A stretch of DNA of 64,000 bases. Origin: Nitrosomonas sp. Lineage in GTDB: Bacteria; Pseudomonadota; Gammaproteobacteria; Burkholderiales; Nitrosomonadaceae. Position numbers and translations under genes: made by a program. Below are positions 28,453 through 37,536 of the stretch, piece by piece (position 1 is the first letter of the stretch; every line of letters begins with the position of its first letter). The notes below the pieces were generated by a model. It saw only the letters and a program-made list of their open reading frames with translations. It had not been told where the DNA came from and did no database searches. The stretch spans positions 1-64,000 of the forward strand of contig JAMWZR010000012.1 in the NCBI GenBank assembly GCA_024282035.1, in the 5' to 3' direction.

Positions 28453-28523
28453 TATCAATCTTTGATTGGAATGCAAGGTAATTTTTTGTATCGTATCTTT
28501 ATTTTTTTGACATTTATTCCAAT

Positions 28524-29537
28524 ATGATCGAACGGCGCAATTTTTATCGGATATTGCATGTACAGCCCGATGCTTCAGTGGCGGTAATCAAGGAAAATTA
28601 CCGGATTCTGTCAGAAAAATTAAAAAAACATCCTGAAATGAATGGTCCGAATTGGAACGCAAGACTCCTGGATGTTGCTTACAGTACCTTGCAGGACCCC
28701 AATAAACGCGCGGCATATGATGATGAATTGTTGCAACGTTATCACATCAAGAATTTGAGCCAGGGAGCCTTTAGTTTTAACCAAGGCAATGCGACGGGCA
28801 AACAGTGGAATGAGAGAGCGACGAATTCCAATCAACGTAATTATTACCGCATCCTGCAAATCCAACCCGATGCGCCAGCTTCTGTCATCAAGGCGAGCTA
28901 TATTGCGCTGAAAAAAAATGTTCAACAGGATAAAGCATTGCTTGAAGAAGCCTATCGTATTCTCTCCGATCCCGTTAAAAGGCGGCAATACGATGTCCAT
29001 CTTGCGGCTGAAAATTTTGTTGATGCGATGAAGCAACCGGATCAAAGTGACACTCAAACGGGTATGTCCGTGGTGATCGGTCGTGAATCGCGCGCTGTTG
29101 CGCCGGCGTATCAATCTGCGATCACGCACTATTGTGTTTTTTGCAAGACACCATTTATGCCTCAAAACGGCATTTATCAGAATGAAGGCTGTCTGGAATG
29201 TTCAAGTCCGTTATATTCAACACACCCCGATGCAAGTGATTCGACAGAAAGATCTATGCTGCGCATTGGCATCAGAGGAGAGCTGACGTTTTATTTATTC
29301 TGGCCGGGCTTGGCTTTTATGGGATTGTTTCAGGATCTTTCTCCATCAGGACTGCGATTCTCAAGTAATCAGTCGGTTGACTTAAAAGAAATCATCAAGA
29401 TTGACGCTCCCAATCTACAAGCCGTGGCGGAAATAACGCATCAGCGTGTCGAAGGAGAAAAATTTTCAATGGGTGCCCGTTTTCTCACCGTCAGATTTGA
29501 TCAGCATCGAGGAAATTTTTTTTCTGCCCAGGCTTAA
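28524..29537 (+). CDS. Tandem J-like / zinc-ribbon / PilZ fusion protein
   Basis: A 337-residue cytosolic protein of unusual build. Two J-domain-like segments (5-70 and 105-160) each begin (F/Y)YRIL(H/Q)(V/I)QPDA and end in DP-KR--YD. The first has HPE (36-38) in place of the essential HPD, and the second lacks it, so stimulation of DnaK is doubtful. A four-cysteine zinc ribbon follows (Cys204, 207, 223, 226). The C-terminus (245-335) is PilZ-like with RIGIR (247-251) and DLSPSG (271-276), the RxxxR and D/NxSxxG motifs that bind c-di-GMP. It runs towards the metallo-hydrolase gene. The function is unknown. Confidence 0.82.
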   Translation: MIERRNFYRILHVQPDASVAVIKENYRILSEKLKKHPEMNGPNWNARLLDVAYSTLQDPNKRAAYDDELLQRYHIKNLSQGAFSFNQGNATGKQWNERATNSNQRNYYRILQIQPDAPASVIKASYIALKKNVQQDKALLEEAYRILSDPVKRRQYDVHLAAENFVDAMKQPDQSDTQTGMSVVIGRESRAVAPAYQSAITHYCVFCKTPFMPQNGIYQNEGCLECSSPLYSTHPDASDSTERSMLRIGIRGELTFYLFWPGLAFMGLFQDLSPSGLRFSSNQSVDLKEIIKIDAPNLQAVAEITHQRVEGEKFSMGARFLTVRFDQHRGNFFSAQA

Positions 29538-29550
29538 CGATCTTCGATAC

Positions 29551-30414
29551 TCAAATCCTGTTGATTGGTATTTTAAAATAGGAAACACCGTTGCTTTCTG
29601 GGGATGGTAATTGTCCAGCCCAAATGTTGGTTTGTATCGAAGGCAACAGTAAAGTTGGCATTTCCAATGTTTTATCGCGCTGGTTGCGCATGGAAACGAA
29701 CGCATCCTCACTGATGCCATCACGAATATGTATGTTGTGTACTCGTTGCGCTGCCACGTTACTCTCCCATGCTGCGGAGCGATGCACAGGCGGATAATCG
29801 TGGCACATGTACAGACGGGTTTGGGGCGGGTAAGACAAAATTTTCCGAATGGATCGATAGAGCTGTTGCGCATTGCCTCCTGGAAAATCGGCACGTGCTG
29901 TGCCAATGTCGGGCATGAACAGCGTGTCACCAACAAAAATGACATCATCAATACGATAAGCTATGTCGGCAGGTGTATGTCCGCTAACGGCTAAGGCTTG
30001 GACCGTTAATTCACCTACTTGAAATATTTCATCGGCGGCAAAAAGATAATCAAACTGCCGTCCATCGGGCACAAAGGCATCATCCAAATTGAATATGCTT
30101 TTGAATGTTTGCTGGACCATGGGAATTTGATCGCCAATCGCAACTTTTCCCCCAACCTGATTTTTAAGGTAACTCCCAGCTGATAAATGATCTGCGTGGG
30201 CGTGCGTTTCAAGGATCCAGTCGACTACAAGCTGTTCCCGTCGAATGAATGCAATCAACCGATCGGCTGATTGGGTGCTGATTGTGCTCGACTTGTGTTC
30301 GTAGTCGAGAACCGGATCGATGATTGCGCAATTTCCACGGGGTTTGTCATACACAACATAACTGATAGTCCACGTCTTGGAGTCATAGAACGCTTGAATC
30401 AACGGCTTTTTCAT
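29551..30414 (-). CDS. ETHE1/Blh-like metallo-beta-lactamase-fold hydrolase (probable persulfide dioxygenase)
   Basis: A 287-residue cytosolic enzyme. The metal-binding HAHADH motif is at 71-76, followed by GHTPADIAY and GDTLFMPDIGTARADFPGG. The overall pattern fits the glyoxalase-II-like/ETHE1 group that oxidises glutathione persulfide to sulfite. The ATG at 30414 (MKKPLIQAFYD) matches relatives; an upstream in-frame start adds 17 unlikely residues. The DUF2892 gene, TauE/SafE exporter, DUF442 protein and SqrR/BigR-like regulator within 8 kb support a sulfide-detoxification role. Confidence 0.85.
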   Translation of the reverse strand: MKKPLIQAFYDSKTWTISYVVYDKPRGNCAIIDPVLDYEHKSSTISTQSADRLIAFIRREQLVVDWILETHAHADHLSAGSYLKNQVGGKVAIGDQIPMVQQTFKSIFNLDDAFVPDGRQFDYLFAADEIFQVGELTVQALAVSGHTPADIAYRIDDVIFVGDTLFMPDIGTARADFPGGNAQQLYRSIRKILSYPPQTRLYMCHDYPPVHRSAAWESNVAAQRVHNIHIRDGISEDAFVSMRNQRDKTLEMPTLLLPSIQTNIWAGQLPSPESNGVSYFKIPINRI

Positions 30415-30838
30415 GTAATTTGTCCTAAATATTGATTTTATTTCCTGGCGAATCGCTGCTGACATCTTTCATGTATCGGTATTGAGGTTTGCATCAATAA
30501 AGAATGGTTGTGATGCTTTGCTGCCATGACAAATGATCAATGCCGTTAATACGTGAGCCGAATTAATGTTGACTATCAACGTATATCTAGCAGACTAAAC
30601 CGGTCGCTTTTGAAGAATTCTCACTATTACTCGAAGTAAAAAAATTTACAAGCTTACAAAAGATAATTAGTATATCTTTAAATAATCTGTTTCATCCTTA
30701 TTTAAAAGGTGTTGTCGGTAGAAAGCCTTATGGAACGAATTGTGTGGTATTCCGAATGGTGTTGACTGGGATGTTTGGTTCCATTCCAGAAAGCTGACTT
30801 GATGGGATTCATTCGATCAAAGAAAGGGGGTAAATAAA
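30415..30838. promoter_or_regulatory. Divergent intergenic region with an AT-rich inverted repeat
   Basis: About 420 bases between the metallo-hydrolase (minus) and DUF2892 (plus) genes with no reading frame. AAAGATA at 30659-30665 and TATCTTT at 30673-30679 form a perfect 7-base inverted repeat with a 7-base spacer. Size and AT-richness suit an ArsR-family operator, and a candidate regulator is encoded at 37032. This is a guess from pattern. Confidence 0.4.
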
Positions 30839-31039
30839 ATGACATTGGATAGAGCGGTGATGGCGGTGGCAGGCAGCTTTATAGTGTTGAGTCTGCTGCT
30901 GGCAAACTTTCATTCTAGCAACTGGCTGTGGTTTACTGCCTTTGTCGGTGTCAACCTGCTGCAGTCTGCTTTTACAGGATTTTGTCCGATGGCCATGTTT
31001 CTGAAGAAATTAGGCATCAAGCCGGGCAACGCATTCTGA
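30839..31039 (+). CDS. DUF2892 small membrane protein
   Basis: A 66-residue inner-membrane protein with two hydrophobic helices (about 5-24 and 27-45) and the family's GFCPMAMFLKKLGIK tail. DUF2892 domains occur alone or fused to rhodaneses (as in YgaP) and recur in BigR-type hydrogen sulfide operons. The conserved Cys lies in FCPM. GGGGGTAAATAAA precedes the ATG. The TolC-RND genes follow on the same strand. Confidence 0.82.
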   Translation: MTLDRAVMAVAGSFIVLSLLLANFHSSNWLWFTAFVGVNLLQSAFTGFCPMAMFLKKLGIKPGNAF

Positions 31040-31157
31040 CAGTTGCTTGCAGTGTTTTTGTAGCTCCAAAAACTTAAAGGGCACTCGCATCTTGATCGGG
31101 GTGAAGACTGTTGTGGCTAAGTGGTATCATGGCTGGCTATCACTGGTACGTGAAAAT

Positions 31158-32552
31158 ATGCCAAAAAAAACCCGAATCAAACTGGTATTCACCCTGATAT
31201 GGGTCATGCTATCGCAGCATCTGCTGGCAAGTGAAAACGTCATATTCAGGCCGGATGCCGGTGAGATGGGTGTGAGAAAACCGACTGTGCAGGTATTTAC
31301 GTTGGAACAGGCTGTCGATTATGCCTTGACCAACAATCCTGATTTGCAGATTGCAGTCGAGCGCATCAAACAGGCCGAAGCCCGCCTGGGCATGGCCCTT
31401 TCTGCGTTTTATCCGCAGATTTCGGCACGGGCCAGTTATGAGAACTCCAATAATCCGGCCCAGGTATTTGCCATGATCGTGGCGCAGCGGGATTTTGATG
31501 CCAATGCCATGCAGAATATCAATAGTCCTGGCTACCGGCAGAATTTCCGTCCGGAAATCATCGGTACGATGTCGCTTTTTCGTGGTGGACAGGATTATCA
31601 AAAAAGCAAGGCGGCCGAATTGGGCATCGATGCGGCCGAATTTGAACGTTCAACCATCCGGAATGCACTGGTAGAAGCGGTAACGGTTACGTATTACGCC
31701 TATCAGGCGGCGCAGGAGGCGATGAAAGTCGCGAAGGATTCCATCCATGCCATTTCCAGCGAGCTCAAACAAACCAAACTGCAATACGAAGCGGGTACCA
31801 CGCTGAAATCGGAAGTGCTATCCCTGGATGTGAAACTGGCTGAAGCAACAGAAGCCGAGATCAGGGCCGCCAATGCGATCGAACTGTCCAAAACCAGTAT
31901 CGCCAGTTTGCTTGGACTGGAGCATTCTGCAGCATTTACGGTTGCCGCGGCATCCAGGTTGAGCAAGCCTCATTTGTCAGCTTCGTTTGACGAAATGCTG
32001 GCGCAGGCATTGGCCGGGCGTCCTGAAGTCATGGCGGCAGCCAGGCAAGCGGAAATCAGCGAACGTGAACTCAAGGCCGAGCTGGGGGCTTATCTACCCA
32101 AGGCCGATGCGTATGTCAGTTACGGTCAGAACAGCCAATCACCTGGTTTTTCCGGGCAGAAAGACAATGTTACGGTCGGAGTCGCCGTTGAAATGAACCT
32201 GTTTTCTGGCCTCAATACCAAACAGCGAGTCAGTGCTGCGGAAAGAAAGGTGAAAGAAATGCGTGAGGTGGAACGCAAAACCAGGCTGGCTATCGAGCAG
32301 GAAGTCAAAATCGCATTTTTGAAGCTGCAGGAATCGCTGGCGCGGTTGCATGTTGCCGAGACTTCAGTGCGGGCTGCGGAAGAAGCTTTGAGGCTGGTCA
32401 ATGAGGAACGACGAGCTGGAACAGCAACGATCACGCGCTACATCGAGTCCGAAGTCGCTCGCAACAAGGCGCAATCGGGTTCCATTGCAGCGCATTACGA
32501 TGCGCTAAGCGCGGAGATCGCTCTGAAAAAAGCAGTGGGTGATTGGAAATAA
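31158..32552 (+). CDS. TolC-family outer-membrane efflux protein
   Basis: The outer-membrane channel of the adjacent RND pump. The ATG at 31158 gives a signal peptide (MPKKTRIKLVFTLIWVMLSQ, ending LLAS); a TTG at 31047 would add 37 unlikely residues. Two OEP repeats of coiled helices and strands (about 45-245 and 260-460) carry the usual ALTNNPDLQIAVERIKQAEA and a second-repeat ALAGRPEVMAAARQAEISE. The adaptor gene follows after 11 bases. Confidence 0.9.
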   Translation: MPKKTRIKLVFTLIWVMLSQHLLASENVIFRPDAGEMGVRKPTVQVFTLEQAVDYALTNNPDLQIAVERIKQAEARLGMALSAFYPQISARASYENSNNPAQVFAMIVAQRDFDANAMQNINSPGYRQNFRPEIIGTMSLFRGGQDYQKSKAAELGIDAAEFERSTIRNALVEAVTVTYYAYQAAQEAMKVAKDSIHAISSELKQTKLQYEAGTTLKSEVLSLDVKLAEATEAEIRAANAIELSKTSIASLLGLEHSAAFTVAAASRLSKPHLSASFDEMLAQALAGRPEVMAAARQAEISERELKAELGAYLPKADAYVSYGQNSQSPGFSGQKDNVTVGVAVEMNLFSGLNTKQRVSAAERKVKEMREVERKTRLAIEQEVKIAFLKLQESLARLHVAETSVRAAEEALRLVNEERRAGTATITRYIESEVARNKAQSGSIAAHYDALSAEIALKKAVGDWK

Positions 32553-32563
32553 AAGGAAAACCT

Positions 32564-33652
32564 ATGTCTGCGGCGAATGGACAAAGCAATGTCAGAAGAA
32601 TTACCACGGTTGTTGCGGTTGCGCTGGTGCTGATCCTGCTGCTGATTTATATGCAGGGTGGTTTCACCGGCAAAGTGACACCGGGAACGACACCATTGGC
32701 TAGTGTAACCAATCCACCAGTCGAACATACCGCAGTGGTAACAGAACAACAAGTGGGCGACATGCTCGCCTGGCCCGGGGTCGTCAAATCCAGAACCGTT
32801 GCCGATATTGCGCCCAGACTGACAGCCCGGATCGTCGAAATCAAAGTCAACGCGGGTGATACCGTCAAGAAGGGCGACGTGATCGCACGTTTGGACGAGC
32901 GCGATCTCAGAGCGCAAGAGAAAGCAGCACTCGCTGCTTTGGCAGGTGCAAATGCACTTGCAGCACGCACTCGCGCAGACAAACAGCGCGTCAGCGGTTT
33001 GTACGAGAAAGAGGCGGCGACACGGGAACGATATGACGCCGCGGTTGCGCTGGCGAAGGAGGCGCAGGCGGGTGCCGATCGGGCAAGCAGCGCGCTGACA
33101 GAGATACGGGCGCGGCTGGCCGACACACTGCTGCTGGCGCCTTTCGATGGCACTGTCGTTAAACGCTTGAAACAGCCGGGAGATATGGGGATGCCGGGTG
33201 TTTCGGTGGTGATGCTGCAGGTACCCCGTGGTCTCAGACTGGAAGTTGAGGTACCGGCGGCCTGTGCCGGCGCATTCCATCCCGGCGAAGCCGTGGTGGT
33301 GCGGATCGACACGCTTGACCGGACTTTTGATGCGACGGTTGACGAGATCATTCCGGAAATGGATGCGCAGACGCACTCACAGCTGATCAAAATCGCACTG
33401 CCTGCGGTTGAAGGGTTGAAACCGGGGTACTTTGGCTGGCTGAAGCAGGCTTGCGAAGAACATGCGGCATTGCTGATACCGACCAGCGCCGTGCAGCATC
33501 TGGGGCAACTGGAAATCGTCCGGGTGCTGTTGGATGGTCGGGAGTCCACACGCCACATCCGCACTGGCAAAACTTTCGGCGACCGGGTCGAGGTCCTTTC
33601 CGGTTTGCGGGCAGGTGAAATTGTCATGACCGATTTACGGCAGAAGCAGTGA
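32564..33652 (+). CDS. RND efflux periplasmic adaptor (MFP)
   Basis: Links the inner-membrane pump to the outer-membrane channel. An N-terminal membrane anchor (about 14-30, VVAVALVLILLLIYMQG) replaces a lipobox. It is followed by the barrel-sandwich/lipoyl part (DIAPRLTARIVEIKVNAGD, VKKGDVIARLDERDLRAQ), an alpha-hairpin (about 115-175) and beta-barrel domains. The ATG at 32564 has AAAAGGAAAA upstream. Its stop overlaps the permease start (TGATG). GC content is visibly higher than in the flanking genes. Confidence 0.91.
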   Translation: MSAANGQSNVRRITTVVAVALVLILLLIYMQGGFTGKVTPGTTPLASVTNPPVEHTAVVTEQQVGDMLAWPGVVKSRTVADIAPRLTARIVEIKVNAGDTVKKGDVIARLDERDLRAQEKAALAALAGANALAARTRADKQRVSGLYEKEAATRERYDAAVALAKEAQAGADRASSALTEIRARLADTLLLAPFDGTVVKRLKQPGDMGMPGVSVVMLQVPRGLRLEVEVPAACAGAFHPGEAVVVRIDTLDRTFDATVDEIIPEMDAQTHSQLIKIALPAVEGLKPGYFGWLKQACEEHAALLIPTSAVQHLGQLEIVRVLLDGRESTRHIRTGKTFGDRVEVLSGLRAGEIVMTDLRQKQ

Positions 33653-36600
33653 TGGATAACACCAGAAACCAGAACGTCAAGCATGGTTTGACGACCAAGA
33701 TCGTTCGCATCTTCACCACTTCGCAACTTTCGATACTGTTTCTGATCATCTCGATGCTGGCGGGCGCGGTTGCGTTGATTCTGACACCGCGCGAGGAAGA
33801 TCCGCAAATCGTCGTGCCAGTAATGGATGTGTTGCTCGAGTACCCCGGTGCGTCGAGCGAAGAAGTGGAAAAACTCGCGGCCACGCCACTGGAAGTGTTG
33901 CTGAAGCAGATCGAGGGTGTGGAATATGTGTATTCCGTATCCCGTCCCGGCGCGGCGGTAATCACCGTGCGTTACTATGTCGGCCAGGATTACGAGAACA
34001 GTCTGATCAAAACCTGGAACAAACTGTTGTCTAATCAGCATTTGATTCCACCGGGTGTGACCGGCTGGCGGGTTAATCCGGTCGAGATTGACGATGTGCC
34101 GATCGTTTTGCTGACGCTGTCGTCACAGAGTGGTCATCATGATTCCATGGCGTTGCGCCGCGTTGCCGATGAACTAATTGTCGCATTTAGGAGTATCGAC
34201 AATGTTGGCAAAAGCTGGGTGGTTGGCGGTGAGCAGTGGCGCGTGTCGATTCATGCCGACCCAGCGCGCATGGCTGTGCATGGCATTACCTTGAACGAAA
34301 TCGTACGAGCGCTGGCTGACACCAATGTCAATCTGCAAGCTGGCCGTTTCGAGCGCGGCAACCGCGAAATCCTGCTCGAAGTCGGTCCGCATTTTGGTTC
34401 GGTCACGGAAGTCGAAGCCGTTGTCGTCAAAAGTATCGATAACCGGCTGGTTTATCTGCGCGATGTTGCGCGCGTCGTCGACGGCCCGGCCGACGTCAGT
34501 CATTACACGCGCATCGGCTTCGGTCCTGCGGTGGAAAACATGATCACGGCCGGTCAGGCAAGCGGTACTCAGCCGCAGGCCGGGCAGGAGCGCCAGATGG
34601 TGACGCTTGCCATCGCCAAGCGCAAGGGCTGCAATGCCGTCACTGTGGCCGATACCGTGCTGGACATGGCGAGCAAGCTGCACGGTTCGCTCGTGCCGCA
34701 CGATGTGTTGCTGACGGTGGCGCGCGACTACGGTGAAACCGCCAATCACAAGGTCAACGAACTCGTCAAACATCTGTGTTTTGCGATCGTAATCATCATG
34801 GCACTGCTGGCGTTCTCTCTTGGTCCGAAGGAAGCATTCATCGTATCGATTGCGGTGCCAATGACGCTGGCGCTGACACTGCTGCTCGATTATCTCACCG
34901 GTTATACCATCAACCGGGTCACGCTGTTCGCGCTGATTTTGTCTCTCGGTTTACTGGTGGATGATCCGATCGTTGACGTCGAAAACATTCACCGCCATTA
35001 TCAACTGCGCAAGGAATCGCCGCTGGATGCCCTGCTGACGGCGGTCGAGGAAGTCAGACCGCCGACCATACTGGCGACGTTCACCGTCATCGTTTCCTTC
35101 CTGCCGATGTTTTTCATTACCGGCATGATGGGGCCATACATGGCGCCGATGGCTTTCAATGTTCCCGTAGCCATGCTCATTTCCCTGATCGTGGCCTTTA
35201 CCGTTACGCCCTGGGCCAGTTACAAGTTGTTGCAAACCGATTATCACAAGCCGCAGCATGAAGCGCCCGCGGAATTCAAGCAAACACCGGTTTATCAGCT
35301 ATATTACGCCACGTTACACCCGCTGCTGGCGACACCCGGCCGGGCATGGTTTTTTCTGCTGATCATTCTTGTTGCCTTTGCGGCTTCGGTCATGCTGGCG
35401 CTTACCCGTGCCGTGCCGCTGAAGCTGCTGCCATTCGATAATAAAAACGAATTGCAGATCGTCATCGACATGCCGCGCGGCTCGACGCTGGAACAAACCG
35501 ATGAGGTTGCGCGCGCACTGGGACGCTATCTCGCTACCGTCAACGAGGTCACCGATTATCAAACCTACACCGGTGTGGCTTCACCGATGGACTTCAATGG
35601 TATGGTGCGTCGCTATTATCTGCGCAACGGTGGTTACCTGGGTGATGTGCGGATCAACTTGTTGCCAAGGGATATGCGCAAGCAGCAATCGCATGAAATT
35701 GCGCTGCGTATCCGACCGGAGGTGGAAAAAATTGGCAAGCAATACGGCGCCAACCTGAAGATCGTCGAAATTCCACCCGGTCCGCCGGTGCTGGCCAGTG
35801 TGGTCGCGGAAATCTACGGTCCACCCGAGGCCAGTATTGCCGATCTGGTGCAAGTCACCCGACGCGTACGCGGCGATATCGAAATCATCGAAGGGATTGT
35901 CGATGCCGACGATTTTTCCGAAGCACTGCACGACAAGATTCATTTCCGGCTTAATCGCGAGAAAGCTGCTTTGTCTGGCATCAATGCGACACAGGTTGCG
36001 GAAGCACTGCGTATCGCGGCTGCAGGGCAAGTAGTGGGCATCGTGCATGTGGATACCGAACGCCTGCCGCTGGAAATAGTACTGCAACTGCCGCGTGCGT
36101 TGCGATCTTCCGCTGCCGATCTGCTGGCGCTGCGAGTAAAAAACTCGCAAGGCACATTGATTCCGCTGAGTGAAATCGTCACGCCGGTGCCGTTACACGC
36201 AGATCAGCCCATTTATCACAAAAACCTGCGTCGGGTGCATTTTGTCGTGGCTGAAATGGCAGGGCGCAGCCCGGTCGAAGCCGTTTTCGATTTGCAGGAT
36301 ATACTGACCGAACGGCCGCTGCCGGCGGGTTATACCGTGGAGCTTGCCGGTGAAGGGGAATGGAAAATCACCGTCGATGTATTCCGCGATCTGGGATTGG
36401 CTTTTGCGGCTGCGCTGGTGATGATCTATATTCTGCTGGTCGGTCAGACCGCTTCATTGACCATACCGCTGGTCATGATGATTGCCATTCCATTGACGAT
36501 CATCGGCATCATGCCCGGCTTCTGGTTGCTCAATCTGGTCATGGCATCGCCGATCGAAGGTTATCCCAATCCGATCTATTTCACCGCCACGGCGATGATT

Positions 36601-36921
36601 GGCATGATCGCCCTGGCTGGCATCGTTGTACGCAATTCCATCATTCTGGTCGACTTCATCGAACGTATCCGTACCCGTGGCGATATCACGTTGGCGGAAG
36701 CCTTGATCGAGGCCGGTGCGATCCGCTTGCGCCCCATTTTTCTGACTGCCGGTGCAGCGATGTTCGGCGCGTTCGTGATCATTTTCGATCCTATTTTCTC
36801 GGGATTGGCCTGGAGTTTCATCTTCGGTATCTTTGCCTCAACGCTTTTTTCCTTATTGGTCATCCCCGTTGTTTATTTTTTGATTCACAACAAACAAGTA
36901 TCACAAATGCAACAGAGGTAA
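33652..36921 (+). CDS. RND efflux transporter permease (HAE1-like)
   Basis: A proton-driven inner-membrane pump of 1089 residues with twelve membrane helices and two large periplasmic loops. The N-terminal TM1, EYPGASSEEVEKLAATPLE, and the TM4 motif LGLLVDDPIVDVENI with the paired aspartates of proton relay are clear. The second-half equivalent LAGIVVRNSIILVDFIE is present. The paired aspartates and overall sequence fit hydrophobe/amphiphile rather than heavy-metal export, though the substrate is unknown. It lies 110 bases before a SqrR/BigR-like regulator gene. GC-rich relative to the window, possibly acquired. Confidence 0.92.
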   Translation: MDNTRNQNVKHGLTTKIVRIFTTSQLSILFLIISMLAGAVALILTPREEDPQIVVPVMDVLLEYPGASSEEVEKLAATPLEVLLKQIEGVEYVYSVSRPGAAVITVRYYVGQDYENSLIKTWNKLLSNQHLIPPGVTGWRVNPVEIDDVPIVLLTLSSQSGHHDSMALRRVADELIVAFRSIDNVGKSWVVGGEQWRVSIHADPARMAVHGITLNEIVRALADTNVNLQAGRFERGNREILLEVGPHFGSVTEVEAVVVKSIDNRLVYLRDVARVVDGPADVSHYTRIGFGPAVENMITAGQASGTQPQAGQERQMVTLAIAKRKGCNAVTVADTVLDMASKLHGSLVPHDVLLTVARDYGETANHKVNELVKHLCFAIVIIMALLAFSLGPKEAFIVSIAVPMTLALTLLLDYLTGYTINRVTLFALILSLGLLVDDPIVDVENIHRHYQLRKESPLDALLTAVEEVRPPTILATFTVIVSFLPMFFITGMMGPYMAPMAFNVPVAMLISLIVAFTVTPWASYKLLQTDYHKPQHEAPAEFKQTPVYQLYYATLHPLLATPGRAWFFLLIILVAFAASVMLALTRAVPLKLLPFDNKNELQIVIDMPRGSTLEQTDEVARALGRYLATVNEVTDYQTYTGVASPMDFNGMVRRYYLRNGGYLGDVRINLLPRDMRKQQSHEIALRIRPEVEKIGKQYGANLKIVEIPPGPPVLASVVAEIYGPPEASIADLVQVTRRVRGDIEIIEGIVDADDFSEALHDKIHFRLNREKAALSGINATQVAEALRIAAAGQVVGIVHVDTERLPLEIVLQLPRALRSSAADLLALRVKNSQGTLIPLSEIVTPVPLHADQPIYHKNLRRVHFVVAEMAGRSPVEAVFDLQDILTERPLPAGYTVELAGEGEWKITVDVFRDLGLAFAAALVMIYILLVGQTASLTIPLVMMIAIPLTIIGIMPGFWLLNLVMASPIEGYPNPIYFTATAMIGMIALAGIVVRNSIILVDFIERIRTRGDITLAEALIEAGAIRLRPIFLTAGAAMFGAFVIIFDPIFSGLAWSFIFGIFASTLFSLLVIPVVYFLIHNKQVSQMQQR

Positions 36922-37031
36922 TATTTTTTATTGATTTTGTAGGAATACATTAAAATTTAGAACGTTTCGGTGATATTTGTTTTATGATTTGGGTCTTTAA
37001 TCAATCCGCTTTGCTCTCAACCGAATAGATT

Positions 37032-37349
37032 ATGAATACAGAATCCGTTGTGAATGAAATAACAGCGTTACGTTCAGCAGCATCTGAAGCCTGTACATTA
37101 TTGAAGACTTTGGCCAATGAGGATCGGTTGCTCATTTTGTGCGAACTCAGTCAAGGCACTCGCAATGTAGGGGAGTTGGAAGAATTACTGAATATTCATC
37201 AGCCCACCCTATCCCAACAGTTAACCGTATTGCGTGAAGAAAATTTGGTTGCGACAGAGCGCAAGGGTAAATATATCTATTACAGTTTGGCTAGTGAGGA
37301 AGCTATCCAGGTTATGGAAACGTTATTCAAATTGTATTGCAGGCATTGA
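37032..37349 (+). CDS. ArsR-family regulator of SqrR/BigR persulfide-sensor type
   Basis: A 105-residue winged-helix repressor. The helix-turn-helix spans about 42-68 (VGELEELLNIHQPTLSQQLTVL) and the wing includes RKGKYIYYSL. There is no ArsR-type metal motif (ELCVCD). Instead Cys37 (LLILCELS) and Cys103 (KLYCRH) are 66 residues apart, the same spacing as the dithiol pair of SqrR (41/107) and BigR (42/108) that forms a tetrasulfide or disulfide with reactive sulfur. Likely target genes are the neighbouring exporter, DUF442, DUF2892 and metallo-hydrolase genes, and perhaps the RND pump. The role is inferred. Confidence 0.87.
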   Translation: MNTESVVNEITALRSAASEACTLLKTLANEDRLLILCELSQGTRNVGELEELLNIHQPTLSQQLTVLREENLVATERKGKYIYYSLASEEAIQVMETLFKLYCRH

Positions 37350-37536
37350 TTGTGGACTGGTCTGCGATAGTTTGAACGCAGGATAAATCACCTAACTGAC
37401 GTCAAGTCTGCATTGGTGCGGGTTAATCATAGGATTTCTGAAAAGTTTGAGTTCCTGGTAGCGAGCAAGCTGAAGTCATTTTCTTTACCCGGTATGGCTC
37501 GTGCTTTTGAGTAATGGCGTTTGAGCGATTGAGCTT

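Noticed and set aside
4261..31133. Near-identical 22-mer at 4261-4282 and 31112-31133 (TGTGACTAAGTAGTATCATG and TGTGGCTAAGTGGTATCATG as the first 20 bases of each)
   Set aside because: Two mismatches in 22 bases is about what chance gives once or so in a window this size, and the two places have nothing in common.
32647..34041. 464-codon frame on the minus strand opposite the adaptor and permease genes
   Set aside because: Its product is a serine/alanine-rich mirror of the GC-rich plus-strand genes, with no motif. A shadow of the real pump genes.
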